A DNA stretch of 64,000 nt. It comes from MWCO01 sp964488865 (GTDB taxonomy: Bacteria > Myxococcota_A > Polyangia > Polyangiales > Polyangiaceae). Position numbers and translations under genes: made by a program. The notes below the pieces were generated by a model that saw only the letters and a program-made list of their open reading frames with translations, was not told the origin of the DNA and did no database searches. Below, in pieces: positions 8,061 through 16,130 of this stretch (position 1 is the first letter of the stretch; every line of letters starts with the position of its first letter). Where the stretch lies: the NCBI GenBank assembly GCA_964488865.1, contig CAZAWR010000003.1, forward strand, positions 164,655 through 228,654, written 5' to 3'.

Positions 8061-8402
8061 ATGATTAGCAAGGCGAATGCGATGTATGCGCGGATTGCGC
8101 CGCGCAAGGCCCGAGTGGTCGCCGATTTGGTCCGTGGAAAGGACGTCGGCGAAGCGTTGATGACGCTCGAGTTCTTGCGGAAATCGGCGGCGCCCGTGCT
8201 CAAGAAGGTCATTGAGAGTGCCCTTGCGAACGCGCGCACCGGGCAACCCGAGGCGAACGTCGACGATCTATTCGTGAGCAAGATCACGGTGGACAAGGGA
8301 CCAAACCGGCAGATGCGTCGATGGCGACCGCGGGCGATGGGGCGGGCCACCCGTATCGTCAAGGGCATCAGCCACATCATGGTCGAGCTCGACGAGCGCT
8401 AG
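8061..8402 (+). CDS. rplV: Ribosomal protein uL22
   Basis: Large-subunit protein L22, which lines the nascent-peptide tunnel. ATG 8061 gives 113 residues, the normal family length, beginning MISKANAMYARIAPRKARVVADLVRGK; AGAGGAAG lies just upstream. The frame is open further back to 7878, but that extension is not L22-like. The conserved end PRAMGRATRIVKGISHIMVEL is present. Unusually it is the first gene of the ribosomal cluster here: rpsJ, rplC, rplD, rplW, rplB and rpsS, which normally precede it, are missing and yggS is the neighbour. Confidence 0.97.
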   Translation: MISKANAMYARIAPRKARVVADLVRGKDVGEALMTLEFLRKSAAPVLKKVIESALANARTGQPEANVDDLFVSKITVDKGPNRQMRRWRPRAMGRATRIVKGISHIMVELDER

Positions 8403-8417
8403 GACACGAGGGTATTC

Positions 8418-9110
8418 ATGGGACAGAAGACGCACCCATATGGCTTTCGCCTTGGCATCATCAAGACGTGGACGTCGAAGTGGTACGAGGACAAGGCGTA
8501 TACGAAGTGGCTTCACGAAGACATCCGCATAAAGCGGGCGGTGAAGGCGTATCTATACAACGCGAACATCGCGGGCGTCGAGATCGAGCGAGCTGCCAAC
8601 AAGGCGAAGGTGATCGTGTTCACGGCGCGGCCGGGAATGGTCATCGGCAAGGGCGGCAAGGGGATCGAGACGCTCAAGGTGGGGAACCTGAAGACGGCGA
8701 TGAAGGGGGAGACGAAGTTTCCGGGCGTGCAAGCGTTCACGGACAACGAGGTCTTCATCGACGTGCAGGAAGTGCGCAAGGCGGAGACGAATGCGCAGTT
8801 GGTGGCTGAGAACATCGCGACGCAGTTGGAGCGCCGGGTGGCGTTTCGTCGTGCGATGAAGAAGGCGGTGGCCACGGCGATGAAGTTCGGTGCGAAGGGT
8901 ATTCGCGTTCGCTGTGCCGGGCGGCTGGGTGGCAGCGAGATGAGCCGAGTGGAGACGTACCGTGAAGGTCGGGTTCCGCTGCACACGCTTCGTGCGGACA
9001 TCGAGTTCGGCACGGCGGAAGCGCGGACGACCTACGGCATCATCGGCGTGAAGGTATGGATCTTCAAGGGCGAGGTCTTGGCGCGCAAGCCGCGGCGGAT
9101 CCCCGCGTAG
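8418..9110 (+). CDS. rpsC: Ribosomal protein uS3
   Basis: Small-subunit protein S3 (230 residues), at the mRNA entry site. It opens MGQKTHPYGFRLGIIKTW, has the type-2 KH loop VIGKGGKGIE around residue 75, and the C-terminal domain GVKVWIFKGEVL. Length is normal. It starts 15 bases after rplV and is part of the long ribosomal transcript. Confidence 0.97.
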   Translation: MGQKTHPYGFRLGIIKTWTSKWYEDKAYTKWLHEDIRIKRAVKAYLYNANIAGVEIERAANKAKVIVFTARPGMVIGKGGKGIETLKVGNLKTAMKGETKFPGVQAFTDNEVFIDVQEVRKAETNAQLVAENIATQLERRVAFRRAMKKAVATAMKFGAKGIRVRCAGRLGGSEMSRVETYREGRVPLHTLRADIEFGTAEARTTYGIIGVKVWIFKGEVLARKPRRIPA

Positions 9111-9123
9111 GTGGAGCAGGAAG

Positions 9124-9540
9124 ATGCTTTCTCCCAAGCGAACGAAGTACCGCAAGCAGCAGAAGGGGCGCCGACGCGGGCTGGCCTACCGAGGCAGCGA
9201 CGTGTCCTTTGGTGACTTCGGGCTGCAAGTGCTCGAGGCGGGTCGGTTGACGGCGCGCCAGATCGAGGCGGCACGCATGGCGATCACCCGGCACGTGAAA
9301 CGTGAGGGGACGCTGTGGATCCGGGTGTTTCCGGACCGTCCGATCACGAAGAAGCCCCTGGAAGTCCGCATGGGTGGCGGAAAGGGAGCGCCGGACGAGT
9401 GGGCGGCGGAGGTCAAGCCGGGTCGCGTGATGTACGAGATCGCGGGCGTGACGGAAGACAAGGCCCGTGAGGCGTTCCGGCTGGCGGCGCACAAGCTGCC
9501 GCTGCCCTGCAAGTTCATCGCGCGAGGAGAGGTCTCATGA
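9124..9540 (+). CDS. rplP: Ribosomal protein uL16
   Basis: Large-subunit protein L16 (138 residues), which helps organise the A-site region. It has the typical start MLSPKRTKYRKQQKGR and the motifs GDFGLQ, TARQIEAARMAITRHVKR and FPDRPITKKPLEVRMGGGKG. The stop overlaps the start of rpmC by four bases (ATGA), indicating translational coupling. Confidence 0.97.
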   Translation: MLSPKRTKYRKQQKGRRRGLAYRGSDVSFGDFGLQVLEAGRLTARQIEAARMAITRHVKREGTLWIRVFPDRPITKKPLEVRMGGGKGAPDEWAAEVKPGRVMYEIAGVTEDKAREAFRLAAHKLPLPCKFIARGEVS

Positions 9541-9746
9541 AGGCGAAAGACTTGCACGACCGGACCACGGACGATCTGCGCGAGCTGGACAAGCGGCTGT
9601 CGACGGATCTGTTTCAGTATCGTTTCAAGAACCACACGGGTCGTTTGGACGACACCAGTCTGGTTCACAAGACCCGACGGGACATCGCGCGCGTGCGGAC
9701 GGAGCTCGCCGCGCGTGAGCGTGCAGCGAAGGACGAGGCGAGGTAG
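9537..9746 (+). CDS. rpmC: Ribosomal protein uL29
   Basis: Small two-helix protein L29 (69 residues) near the tunnel exit. MKAKDLHDRTTDDLRELDKR and the helix-2 region DIARVRTELAARE fit the family. The start overlaps the rplP stop by four bases; rpsQ begins three bases after its stop. Confidence 0.95.
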   Translation: MKAKDLHDRTTDDLRELDKRLSTDLFQYRFKNHTGRLDDTSLVHKTRRDIARVRTELAARERAAKDEAR

Positions 9747-9749
9747 GCC

Positions 9750-10070
9750 ATGTCGGACGAGACGAAAGACACGGCGCAGGCCGAGCAGGCGGGAGCCGAG
9801 ACCGAGACGGCGGCCACCGGCTTCAAGCGACGGCTCGCTGGGCGCGTGAAGAGCAATAAGATGATGAAGACGGTGGTGGTGCAAGTGGTGCGCTACTTCC
9901 GCCATCCAGTGTACAAGAAGTACGTCCGCTCCCGGACGAGCTACAAGGCGCACGATGAGGAGAACACCTGTCGCGTGGGCGACCGGGTGGAGATCATCGA
10001 GAGCCGGCCGCTGTCTCGGGAGAAGCGTTGGAAGGTCGTGCGCGTTCTTGAGCGTGCCGTGATCGATTGA
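9750..10070 (+). CDS. rpsQ: Ribosomal protein uS17 with acidic N-terminal extension
   Basis: Small-subunit protein S17 (106 residues; most homologues are 80-90). The OB-fold core starts near residue 28 with LAGRVKSNKMMKTVVVQV and ends RPLSREKRWKVVRVLERA. The first ~22 residues are an extra stretch rich in Glu, Thr and Ala. ATG 9750 is kept because no start codon with a better ribosome site lies between it and the core. Confidence 0.95.
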   Translation: MSDETKDTAQAEQAGAETETAATGFKRRLAGRVKSNKMMKTVVVQVVRYFRHPVYKKYVRSRTSYKAHDEENTCRVGDRVEIIESRPLSREKRWKVVRVLERAVID

Positions 10071-10078
10071 GGTGAGCG

Positions 10079-10447
10079 ATGATCCAAATGCGCACGGTTC
10101 TAGACGTGGCGGACAACTCCGGTGCCAAGCGCGTTCAGTGCATCAAGGTGCTGGGCGGGTCTCGTCGCAAGTATGCCGGTATCGGTGACGTCATCGTGGT
10201 GTCGATCAAGGAAGCCCTTCCGAACATGAAGGTGAAGAAGGGCGACATCGCGAAGGCGGTGATCGTTCGGACTTCCCACAGCATTTCGCGGCCGGACGGC
10301 AGCTTCATCAAGTTCGACGCCAACAGCGCGGTGCTTGTGAATCCGCAGATGGAGCCGATCGGGACCCGGATTTTTGGGCCGGTGGCCCGCGAGCTCCGCG
10401 GCAAGAAGTTCATGAAGATCGTGTCGCTGGCCCCGGAGGTGTTGTGA
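10079..10447 (+). CDS. rplN: Ribosomal protein uL14
   Basis: Large-subunit protein L14 (122 residues, the usual length). It begins MIQMRTVLDVADNSGAKRVQCIKVLGG, contains GDVIVVSIKEA and GTRIFGPVARELR, and ends with KIVSLAPEVL. Its TGA stop overlaps the rplX ATG by one base. Confidence 0.97.
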   Translation: MIQMRTVLDVADNSGAKRVQCIKVLGGSRRKYAGIGDVIVVSIKEALPNMKVKKGDIAKAVIVRTSHSISRPDGSFIKFDANSAVLVNPQMEPIGTRIFGPVARELRGKKFMKIVSLAPEVL

Positions 10448-10770
10448 TGCAGCGCATTCGACGTGGCGACATGGTGCAGGTCATCAGCGGGAAGTACAAG
10501 GGAGCGAAAGGTCGCATCCTGTCAGTGCTTCGCGATGAGGACAAGGTGCTGGTGGAGGGCGTGAACGTGAAGAAGCGTCACGTCAAGCCCAACGCGCGGA
10601 TGCCCCAGGGCGGCATCATCGAGCGCGAGGCACCGATCCATGCCTGCAAGGTAATGCCTGTGGATCCGGAGTCGGGCAAGCCGACGCGTGTACGAATCCG
10701 GACGAATGACGAAGGCAAGAAGGAGCGCATCGCAGTGAAGAGCGGTGCGGTTCTCGTGGCGAATTCCTGA
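10447..10770 (+). CDS. rplX: Ribosomal protein uL24
   Basis: Assembly-initiator protein L24 (107 residues) with an N-terminal KOW motif, IRRGDMVQVISGKYKGAKGR, and VEGVNVKKRHVKP. ATG 10447 is preferred over GTG 10444: it overlaps the rplN stop as TGATG, a common coupling arrangement in this operon. Confidence 0.96.
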   Translation: MQRIRRGDMVQVISGKYKGAKGRILSVLRDEDKVLVEGVNVKKRHVKPNARMPQGGIIEREAPIHACKVMPVDPESGKPTRVRIRTNDEGKKERIAVKSGAVLVANS

Positions 10771-10778
10771 GGCTTGTC

Positions 10779-11507
10779 ATGGCGAAGAGCGAAGAGAAGG
10801 AAGCCAAACCCAAGGGCCAAGGCGGCGACAAGGCCGACAAGGGCGGCAAAGCCAAGGGCAAGCAGGAGCCGGCCAAGGGCAAGCAGGAGTCCAAGGGCAA
10901 GCAGGAGTCCAAGGGCAAGGACAAGAAGTCCAAGGCGGAGGCGGACACGCCGGCTCGGCCCGTGGTTCCCCCGCGTATGCGGGACAAGTACCGCGAAAAG
11001 GTCGTCCCTGCCATGACCAAGAAGTTTGGCTACACCAACCCGATGCAGCTGCCTCGCGTCGAGAAGGTGGTGGTCAACATGGGACTCGGGCAGGCCGTGG
11101 CGAACCCGAAGATGATCGAGTCAGCCGTGGACGAGGTTTGCGACATCACCGGGCAGAAGCCGGTGGTGGCGCGAGCCAAGAAGGCCATCTCGAATTACAA
11201 GCTCCGCACCGGAATGCCCATCGGGGTGTTCGTCACCCTGCGACGGGAGCGGATGTGGGAGTTTCTGGATCGATTGATCACGGTGGCGTTGCCGCGTGTG
11301 CGCGACTTCAAGGGCGTGAGCCCGAAGGGGTTTGACGGACGGGGCAACTACACCCTGGGTCTGCGCGAGCAGATCATCTTTCCGGAAATCAACTACGACA
11401 AGATCGACAGCACTCGTGGGATGAATGTGTCGATCGTGACCTCGGCGAAGACCGATGAAGAAGGGCGTGCGCTGCTCACCGAGCTCGGCATGCCGTTCCG
11501 CTCCTGA
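10779..11507 (+). CDS. rplE: Ribosomal protein uL5 with lysine-rich N-terminal extension
   Basis: Large-subunit protein L5 (242 residues; about 180 is normal), which contacts 5S rRNA and P-site tRNA. The conserved body starts near residue 63 (RMRDKYREKVVPAM) and contains VVVNMGLGQA, GQKPVVARAKKAISNYKLR, GVFVTLR and the end FPEINYDKID-RGMNVSIVT. The first ~60 residues are low-complexity Lys/Gly/Gln/Glu with KGKQES-type repeats coded by an 18-bp tandem unit. The start at ATG 10779 lies eight bases after rplX and no internal start with a ribosome site would remove the extension, so it is probably translated. Confidence 0.95.
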   Translation: MAKSEEKEAKPKGQGGDKADKGGKAKGKQEPAKGKQESKGKQESKGKDKKSKAEADTPARPVVPPRMRDKYREKVVPAMTKKFGYTNPMQLPRVEKVVVNMGLGQAVANPKMIESAVDEVCDITGQKPVVARAKKAISNYKLRTGMPIGVFVTLRRERMWEFLDRLITVALPRVRDFKGVSPKGFDGRGNYTLGLREQIIFPEINYDKIDSTRGMNVSIVTSAKTDEEGRALLTELGMPFRS

Positions 11508-11518
11508 AGGGATGAACG

Positions 11519-11704
11519 ATGGCGCGAGCTTGCTCTTTTGCCAAGTTGAACCGGAAGCCGAAGTTCGCAGTACGGCATCGCAACCGATGCAAGATGTGCG
11601 GTCGCGCGCGCAGCTACTATCGCGACTTCGAGCTCTGCCGGATTTGCATGCGTAACCTGGCGCTGCGTGGAGAACTCCCCGGTGTAGTCAAGGCAAGTTG
11701 GTGA
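11519..11704 (+). CDS. rpsN: Ribosomal protein uS14, zinc-binding type
   Basis: Short zinc-type S14 (61 residues). The four ligands appear as CKMCGR (about 24-27) and CRICMR (about 40-43). The short form with all four cysteines is the ancestral C+ type, rather than the longer zinc-free paralogue induced under zinc starvation. Starts at ATG 11519 after AAGGGATG. Confidence 0.96.
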   Translation: MARACSFAKLNRKPKFAVRHRNRCKMCGRARSYYRDFELCRICMRNLALRGELPGVVKASW

Positions 11705-11708
11705 TGCC

Positions 11709-12110
11709 ATGATGACTGATCCTATCGCCGATATGCTGAGTCGGATTCGAAACGCAGCCCTCGCGCGGCATGACCGCGTATCAATGCCTGTGAGCAAGGT
11801 GAAGCAAGCGGTTGCTGCCCTGCTCAAGGACGAGGGCTACGTTCGGGACGTGATGGTCACCGAGTCCGATGGAAAGAAGTCCTCGACCCTGACTGTCGTG
11901 CTCAAGTACGGGCAAGACCGTACGTGCGCGATCGACGGCCTCAAGCGCGTTTCGCGCCCAGGTCGACGCGTGTACGTCCGGCACGACGGCATTCCGCTCG
12001 TGCAGAACGGGCTGGGTGTGGGCATCCTGTCCACGTCCCACGGGGTGATGACGGACAAGGACGCGCGCCGCCGACGCATCGGTGGTGAGCTGCTCTGCGA
12101 GGTGTGGTGA
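11709..12110 (+). CDS. rpsH: Ribosomal protein uS8
   Basis: Small-subunit protein S8 (133 residues), which binds the central domain of 16S rRNA and in many bacteria represses the spc operon. It has DPIADMLSRIRNA at the start and GVGILSTSHGVMTDKDARRRRIGGELLCEVW at the end. Two ATGs (11709, 11712) are adjacent; either is possible. The stop overlaps the rplF start. Confidence 0.96.
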   Translation: MMTDPIADMLSRIRNAALARHDRVSMPVSKVKQAVAALLKDEGYVRDVMVTESDGKKSSTLTVVLKYGQDRTCAIDGLKRVSRPGRRVYVRHDGIPLVQNGLGVGILSTSHGVMTDKDARRRRIGGELLCEVW

Positions 12111-12703
12111 TGACCGAAGTAGCAGAGAAGGCTGTGGTCCGCACCTCGCGGATCGGCAAGCTGCCTGTGACGATCCCGAAAGGGGTGACGGTATCCGTGA
12201 CGAACGGGGCCGTGAGCGTCAAGGGAGCGAAGGGCACGTTGTCCTGGAGCTTGCCTCAGGGGACGACGATCGCGGTTGAGAACGAGAAGGTCCATGTGTC
12301 CGCCGAGGCGGGTCGTGGGTCGGCGCGCATGCAAGGGCTGGCGCGGGCGCTCATCGCGAACATGGTTCGAGGGACCTCCGAGGGGTTCTCGAAGACCTTG
12401 CTCTTGGTGGGAACTGGCTACCGTGCGGAGGTGAAGGGTACTGACCTTCACATGTCCGTGGGGTTGTCCCACCCGGTGGTCTTCGCCGTCCCCGACGGCA
12501 TCTCGATCACGGTTCCCAAGGACTCGAAGGGTGCGCAGATCGTGGTGGTAGGAGCCGACCGAAGTTTGGTGGGCGAGACTGCGGCGCGCATTCGCAGCAC
12601 AAGGCCGCCGGAGCCTTACGGTGGCAAGGGCGTTCGCTATCAGGGCGAAAAAGTGCGTGAGAAGGCCGGCAAGTCCGGCAAGGGCGCGAAGGGCGCCAGG
12701 TAG
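12110..12703 (+). CDS. rplF: Ribosomal protein uL6 with basic C-terminal tail
   Basis: Large-subunit protein L6 (197 residues; about 178 is usual), near the GTPase centre. Two repeated alpha/beta domains are seen, with SRIGKLPVTIPKGV early and the signature PPEPYGGKGVRYQGE late. A Lys/Gly-rich tail follows (KAGKSGKGAKGAR). ATG 12110 overlaps the rpsH TGA (TGATG); the GTGs at 12104 and 12107 are less likely. Confidence 0.96.
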   Translation: MTEVAEKAVVRTSRIGKLPVTIPKGVTVSVTNGAVSVKGAKGTLSWSLPQGTTIAVENEKVHVSAEAGRGSARMQGLARALIANMVRGTSEGFSKTLLLVGTGYRAEVKGTDLHMSVGLSHPVVFAVPDGISITVPKDSKGAQIVVVGADRSLVGETAARIRSTRPPEPYGGKGVRYQGEKVREKAGKSGKGAKGAR

Positions 12704-12732
12704 TTGGCTGTTCCCAGCGCGGAGTCTTGACG

Positions 12733-13104
12733 ATGGCTATGAGACTGGTCGGACGCGAAAGACGCAAGGTTCGCATTCGCAAGAAGGTGACGGGCACCAA
12801 CGAGCGCCCGCGACTGACGGTGTTCCGAACCGCGCGGCACATCTACGCGCAGGTCATCGACGACGAGAAGGGGTGCACGTTGGCGCACGTCTCCACGTTG
12901 TCGAAGGACGTTCGGGATGCGAATGCCCAGGCGGAAAAGAAGCCCAAGAAGACCGATCAGGCCACGCAGGTCGGGGCATTGATCGCCAAGATGTGCCTGT
13001 CCAAGGACATCAAGCAGGTCGTCTTCGATCGCAATGGCTACATGTACCATGGGCGCGTGAGTGCCCTGGCCGCAGCGGCGCGCAAAGCCGGGCTGAAGTT
13101 CTAG
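12733..13104 (+). CDS. rplR: Ribosomal protein uL18
   Basis: Large-subunit 5S-rRNA-binding protein L18 (123 residues). RERRKVRIRKKVTGTNERPRLTVFRT and the end VVFDRNGYMYHGRVSALAAAARKAGLKF are diagnostic. ATG 12733 is preferred; a TTG six bases upstream and an ATG six bases downstream are alternatives. Confidence 0.96.
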   Translation: MAMRLVGRERRKVRIRKKVTGTNERPRLTVFRTARHIYAQVIDDEKGCTLAHVSTLSKDVRDANAQAEKKPKKTDQATQVGALIAKMCLSKDIKQVVFDRNGYMYHGRVSALAAAARKAGLKF

Positions 13105-13128
13105 CGACCATCGCTCGAGTGAGGAATC

Positions 13129-13674
13129 ATGCAATTCGATCAGACGCTTCAGTTGGATGAGGAAAAGCTCAAGGAGCGCGTCATCCACATCAACCGCGTC
13201 GCCAAGGTCGTCAAGGGCGGGCGTCGGTTCAGCTTCTCCGCCCTCGTCGTCGTCGGTGACGAGTCCGGCCATGTCGGCGTCGGTCTCGGCAAGGCCAACG
13301 AGGTCCCTGAGGCCATCCGCAAGGGCAACGACCAGGCGCGAAAGAGCATGTTCCGTGTTCCCCTCGTCGGCGGAACGATTCCTCACGGAATCGTCGGGCG
13401 CTTCGGGGCCGGCCATGTCATGCTCCGCCCCGCCTCTGAAGGTACCGGCGTCATCGCCGGCGGCGTCGTTCGCGCCGTCGTCGAATCCGCTGGGATCAAG
13501 GATATTCTCACGAAGTGCCTGGGAACCACCAACCCGCACAACGTGGTCCGAGCAACTGTCGAAGCGCTGCGAACCCTCGCCAGCACCGAGTCGGTTGCCG
13601 CCAAACGCGACAAGAGCGTGGAGGACATCAAGACCCACGCCCACGAAGCAACGCAGCAAGGGGTCGCGCCGTGA
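13129..13674 (+). CDS. rpsE: Ribosomal protein uS5
   Basis: Small-subunit decoding-fidelity protein S5 (181 residues). The double-stranded-RNA-binding fold is marked by ERVIHINRVAKVVKGGRRFSF and VGVGLGKANEVPEAIRKG; the C-terminal domain has GTGVIAGGVVRAVVESAG and LGTTNPHNVVRAT. The stop overlaps the rpmD GTG. Confidence 0.97.
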   Translation: MQFDQTLQLDEEKLKERVIHINRVAKVVKGGRRFSFSALVVVGDESGHVGVGLGKANEVPEAIRKGNDQARKSMFRVPLVGGTIPHGIVGRFGAGHVMLRPASEGTGVIAGGVVRAVVESAGIKDILTKCLGTTNPHNVVRATVEALRTLASTESVAAKRDKSVEDIKTHAHEATQQGVAP

Positions 13675-13859
13675 AACCCAAGCTCAAGGTCCGTCAGGTT
13701 CGTAGCCTCTCCAATCGCCCTCATCCCCAGTACCGTGTGATCGCTGGGTTGGGGCTCCGAGGAATCGGCTCCGAAGTCGTCGTGGACAACACTCCGTCGT
13801 TCCGCGGCATGGTCAAGAAGATCTTGCACCTCGTGCAGGTCGAAGAGGTCGAGGGATAG
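13671..13859 (+). CDS. rpmD: Ribosomal protein uL30 (GTG start)
   Basis: Small large-subunit protein L30, 62 residues from GTG 13671, which overlaps the last codons of rpsE (GTGA). The sequence KPKLKVRQVRSLSNRPHPQY and GLGLRGIGSEVVVDNTPSFRGMV fits the family. A longer frame from 13515 exists but runs through rpsE and is not L30-like. Confidence 0.93.
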   Translation: MKPKLKVRQVRSLSNRPHPQYRVIAGLGLRGIGSEVVVDNTPSFRGMVKKILHLVQVEEVEG

Positions 13860-13861
13860 CC

Positions 13862-14350
13862 ATGGCGGACATCCTTTCCAAGCTTCAGGCTCCCCCCGGC
13901 TCCAACAAGCCCAAGACCCGTGTCGGTCGCGGCCTTGGGTCCGGTCTCGGCAAGACGTGCGGTCGTGGGCAGAAGGGCCAGAAGGCTCGGTCCACCGGAC
14001 GTTTTAGCAAGCGTCCGTTCGAAGGCGGCCAGACCACCTTCCAGCGGCGGCTTCCGAAGCGTGGCTTCGTGAACATCTTCCGGGCGGACGTGGCCATCGT
14101 CAACGTGGGCGACCTCGAGCGTTTCGACGCCGGGACGACCGTCGACGAGACGTTGTTGCGAGCGGCCCGGCTGGTTCAGGGCGAATGCGACAAGATCAAG
14201 GTGCTGGGCGAGGGCGACCTCACCAAGTCCCTGACGGTGACGGTGCACACGTTCTCCAAGTCCGCCATCGAGAAGATCGAGAAGGCGGGTGGCAAGGTGG
14301 TCTCGCTGATCCCCCCGGAGGCGCAGGAATCTGGGGAGGCGTCAGCCTAA
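13862..14350 (+). CDS. rplO: Ribosomal protein uL15
   Basis: Large-subunit protein L15 (162 residues). The N-terminal Gly/Lys/Arg-rich arm GRGLGSGLGKTCGRGQKGQKAR and the middle FEGGQTTFQRRLPKRGF are typical. It begins two bases after rpmD and is followed after 16 bases by secY. Confidence 0.97.
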   Translation: MADILSKLQAPPGSNKPKTRVGRGLGSGLGKTCGRGQKGQKARSTGRFSKRPFEGGQTTFQRRLPKRGFVNIFRADVAIVNVGDLERFDAGTTVDETLLRAARLVQGECDKIKVLGEGDLTKSLTVTVHTFSKSAIEKIEKAGGKVVSLIPPEAQESGEASA

Positions 14351-14366
14351 CCGGCCGGCGGTCATC

Positions 14367-15695
14367 ATGGCATTTGCCAATTTCGCGAACATACCGAAGG
14401 TGCCAGAGCTTCGCAGGAGGCTGCTGTTCACTCTCGCCATGCTCGCGATTTACCGCCTAGGTGTGTTCATCACCACGCCCGGCATCGATCGCAACGTGAT
14501 GCGGTCGGTGGTTCAGCGACAATCGGGCGGCCTGTTGGGCATGTTCAACCTGTTTTCGGGCGGTGCGCTCGAGAACTTGTCGATCTTTGCCCTGGGCATC
14601 ATGCCCTACATCTCCGCCTCCATCATCATGCAGTTGCTCGGTACGGTGTACAAGCCGATCGACGACATGCGGCGGGAGGGTGAGCAAGGGCGTCGCAAGC
14701 TTGACCAGTACACGCGATACGGGACGGTGGTGCTGAGCCTCTTCCAGTCCTTCGGCATCGCGATGTACCTCGAGGGCTTGAACAACAACGACCTTGGGGG
14801 CGGGCGTTTTGGCGACGTGGTCGCGGACCCGGGATGGACGTTCCGGTTCATGACGATCGTGACGCTGACGACGGGCACGGCCTTCATCATGTGGCTCGGC
14901 GAGCAGATCACGGAGCGAGGCGTTTCGAACGGCATCTCTCTGATCATCTTCGCCGGCATCCTGTCCGACATGCCGTCGGTGGCCTTCGGCTACATGCAGC
15001 AGAACGAGGGCAACCTCCAGCCGCTGACGATCGCGTCGATGCTGTTCATCATCATCGGCACGGTGGCGGTGGTGGTGTTCTTCGAGCGCGCCCAGCGTCG
15101 CATCCCGATCGTGTACTCTCGCCGTCAGGTGGGTAGGCGCGTGTACGGGGGGCAAACGGCGCACCTCCCGTTGAAGGTGAATTCGGCGAGCATGATTCCG
15201 CCCATCTTCGCGTCGTCGTTGCTGATGTTCCCTGCAACGCTTGCGAACTTGAACATCCCTGGGATGAACGACATCCAGGCGGTGCTCAACAAGGGCGGGT
15301 GGGTGTTCAACACGTTTTACGCGCTGCTGATCATCTTCTTCTGCTTCTTCTACACGGCCGTGACGGTACGCCCGGTCGACATTGCGGAGAATCTCAAGAA
15401 GCAGCAGGCCAACGTCCCGGGTATCCGTCCGGGCAAGCAGACAGCCGAGTACATCGATCGCGTGTTGACGCGCATCACGCTCGGCGGTGCGTTGTATGTT
15501 GCTGCGGTGTGTCTGGTTCCGAACATCGCGAGCGACTGGTACAAGGTCGCGTTCCAGTTCGGTGGGACGTCGATCATGATCGTGGTGGGCGTGGCGCTCG
15601 ACCTGTCGTCGAGCATCGAGTCTCATCTCATCACGCACAACTACGAGGGGTTGACGGGACCGAAGGTGTCACGCATCCGCGGGCGCCAGGTATGA
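14367..15695 (+). CDS. secY: Protein translocase subunit SecY
   Basis: Central channel subunit of the Sec translocon in the inner membrane (442 residues, about ten hydrophobic segments). Recognised by FNLFSGGALENLSIFALGIMPYISASIIMQLL, the plug-domain region, and the cytoplasmic loops that bind SecA/ribosomes: ERAQRRIPIVYSRRQVGRRVYGGQ and NVPGIRPGKQTAEYIDRVLTRIT. It is in its usual place after rplO. adk and map, which normally follow, are absent and infA comes next. Confidence 0.97.
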   Translation: MAFANFANIPKVPELRRRLLFTLAMLAIYRLGVFITTPGIDRNVMRSVVQRQSGGLLGMFNLFSGGALENLSIFALGIMPYISASIIMQLLGTVYKPIDDMRREGEQGRRKLDQYTRYGTVVLSLFQSFGIAMYLEGLNNNDLGGGRFGDVVADPGWTFRFMTIVTLTTGTAFIMWLGEQITERGVSNGISLIIFAGILSDMPSVAFGYMQQNEGNLQPLTIASMLFIIIGTVAVVVFFERAQRRIPIVYSRRQVGRRVYGGQTAHLPLKVNSASMIPPIFASSLLMFPATLANLNIPGMNDIQAVLNKGGWVFNTFYALLIIFFCFFYTAVTVRPVDIAENLKKQQANVPGIRPGKQTAEYIDRVLTRITLGGALYVAAVCLVPNIASDWYKVAFQFGGTSIMIVVGVALDLSSSIESHLITHNYEGLTGPKVSRIRGRQV

Positions 15696-15698
15696 GGT

Positions 15699-15965
15699 AT
15701 GCGGCCAGGAGGAAGTCGACCGGATCGGACGAGAGGCGAACGCCAGTCCAACGAAGGCAAGCTAGAGTTTCAGGGGTTGGTCACCGAGGCGTTGCCCAAC
15801 GCGATGTTTCGGGTGACATGCGAGACCGAGAAGCTCGACGTTCTTGCCACCATCAGCGGGCGGATGAGACGGTTTTTCATCAAGATACTGCCGGGCGACC
15901 GGGTGACCGTCGAAGTATCACCGTACGATCCAAATCGAGGCCGGATTACATACCGGCACAAGTAG
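15699..15965 (+). CDS. infA: Translation initiation factor IF-1
   Basis: Single OB-fold factor that blocks the A site during initiation. The core, EFQGLVTEALPNAMFRV ... ISGRMRRFFIKILPGDRVTVEVSPYDPNRGRITYRHK, is clearly IF-1. The protein is 88 residues instead of about 72, because ATG 15699 adds a basic, Arg-rich N-terminus with no family resemblance. No better start with a ribosome site is visible closer to the core. It begins three bases after the secY stop. Confidence 0.93.
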   Translation: MRPGGSRPDRTRGERQSNEGKLEFQGLVTEALPNAMFRVTCETEKLDVLATISGRMRRFFIKILPGDRVTVEVSPYDPNRGRITYRHK

Positions 15966-15975
15966 AGAGGCAGTC

Positions 15976-16095
15976 ATGAAGGTTCGGCCATCCGTGAAGA
16001 AGATTTGCGACAAGTGCAAGATCGTCAAGCGCAACGGCGTGGTGCGCGTGATCTGCAAGAAGAACCCGCGCCACAAGCAGCGCCAAGGCGCCTGA
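15976..16095 (+). CDS. rpmJ: Ribosomal protein bL36, zinc-ribbon type
   Basis: A 39-residue protein beginning MKVRPSVKKICDKCKIVKRNG. Zinc ligands Cys11, Cys14, Cys27 and His33 are all present (C+ form). It lies between infA and rpsM, its standard place. AGAGAGGCAGTC precedes the ATG. Confidence 0.95.
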   Translation: MKVRPSVKKICDKCKIVKRNGVVRVICKKNPRHKQRQGA

Positions 16096-16130
16096 GCCGA
16101 ACTCGATGATCGAGCAGGAGTACTGATTCG

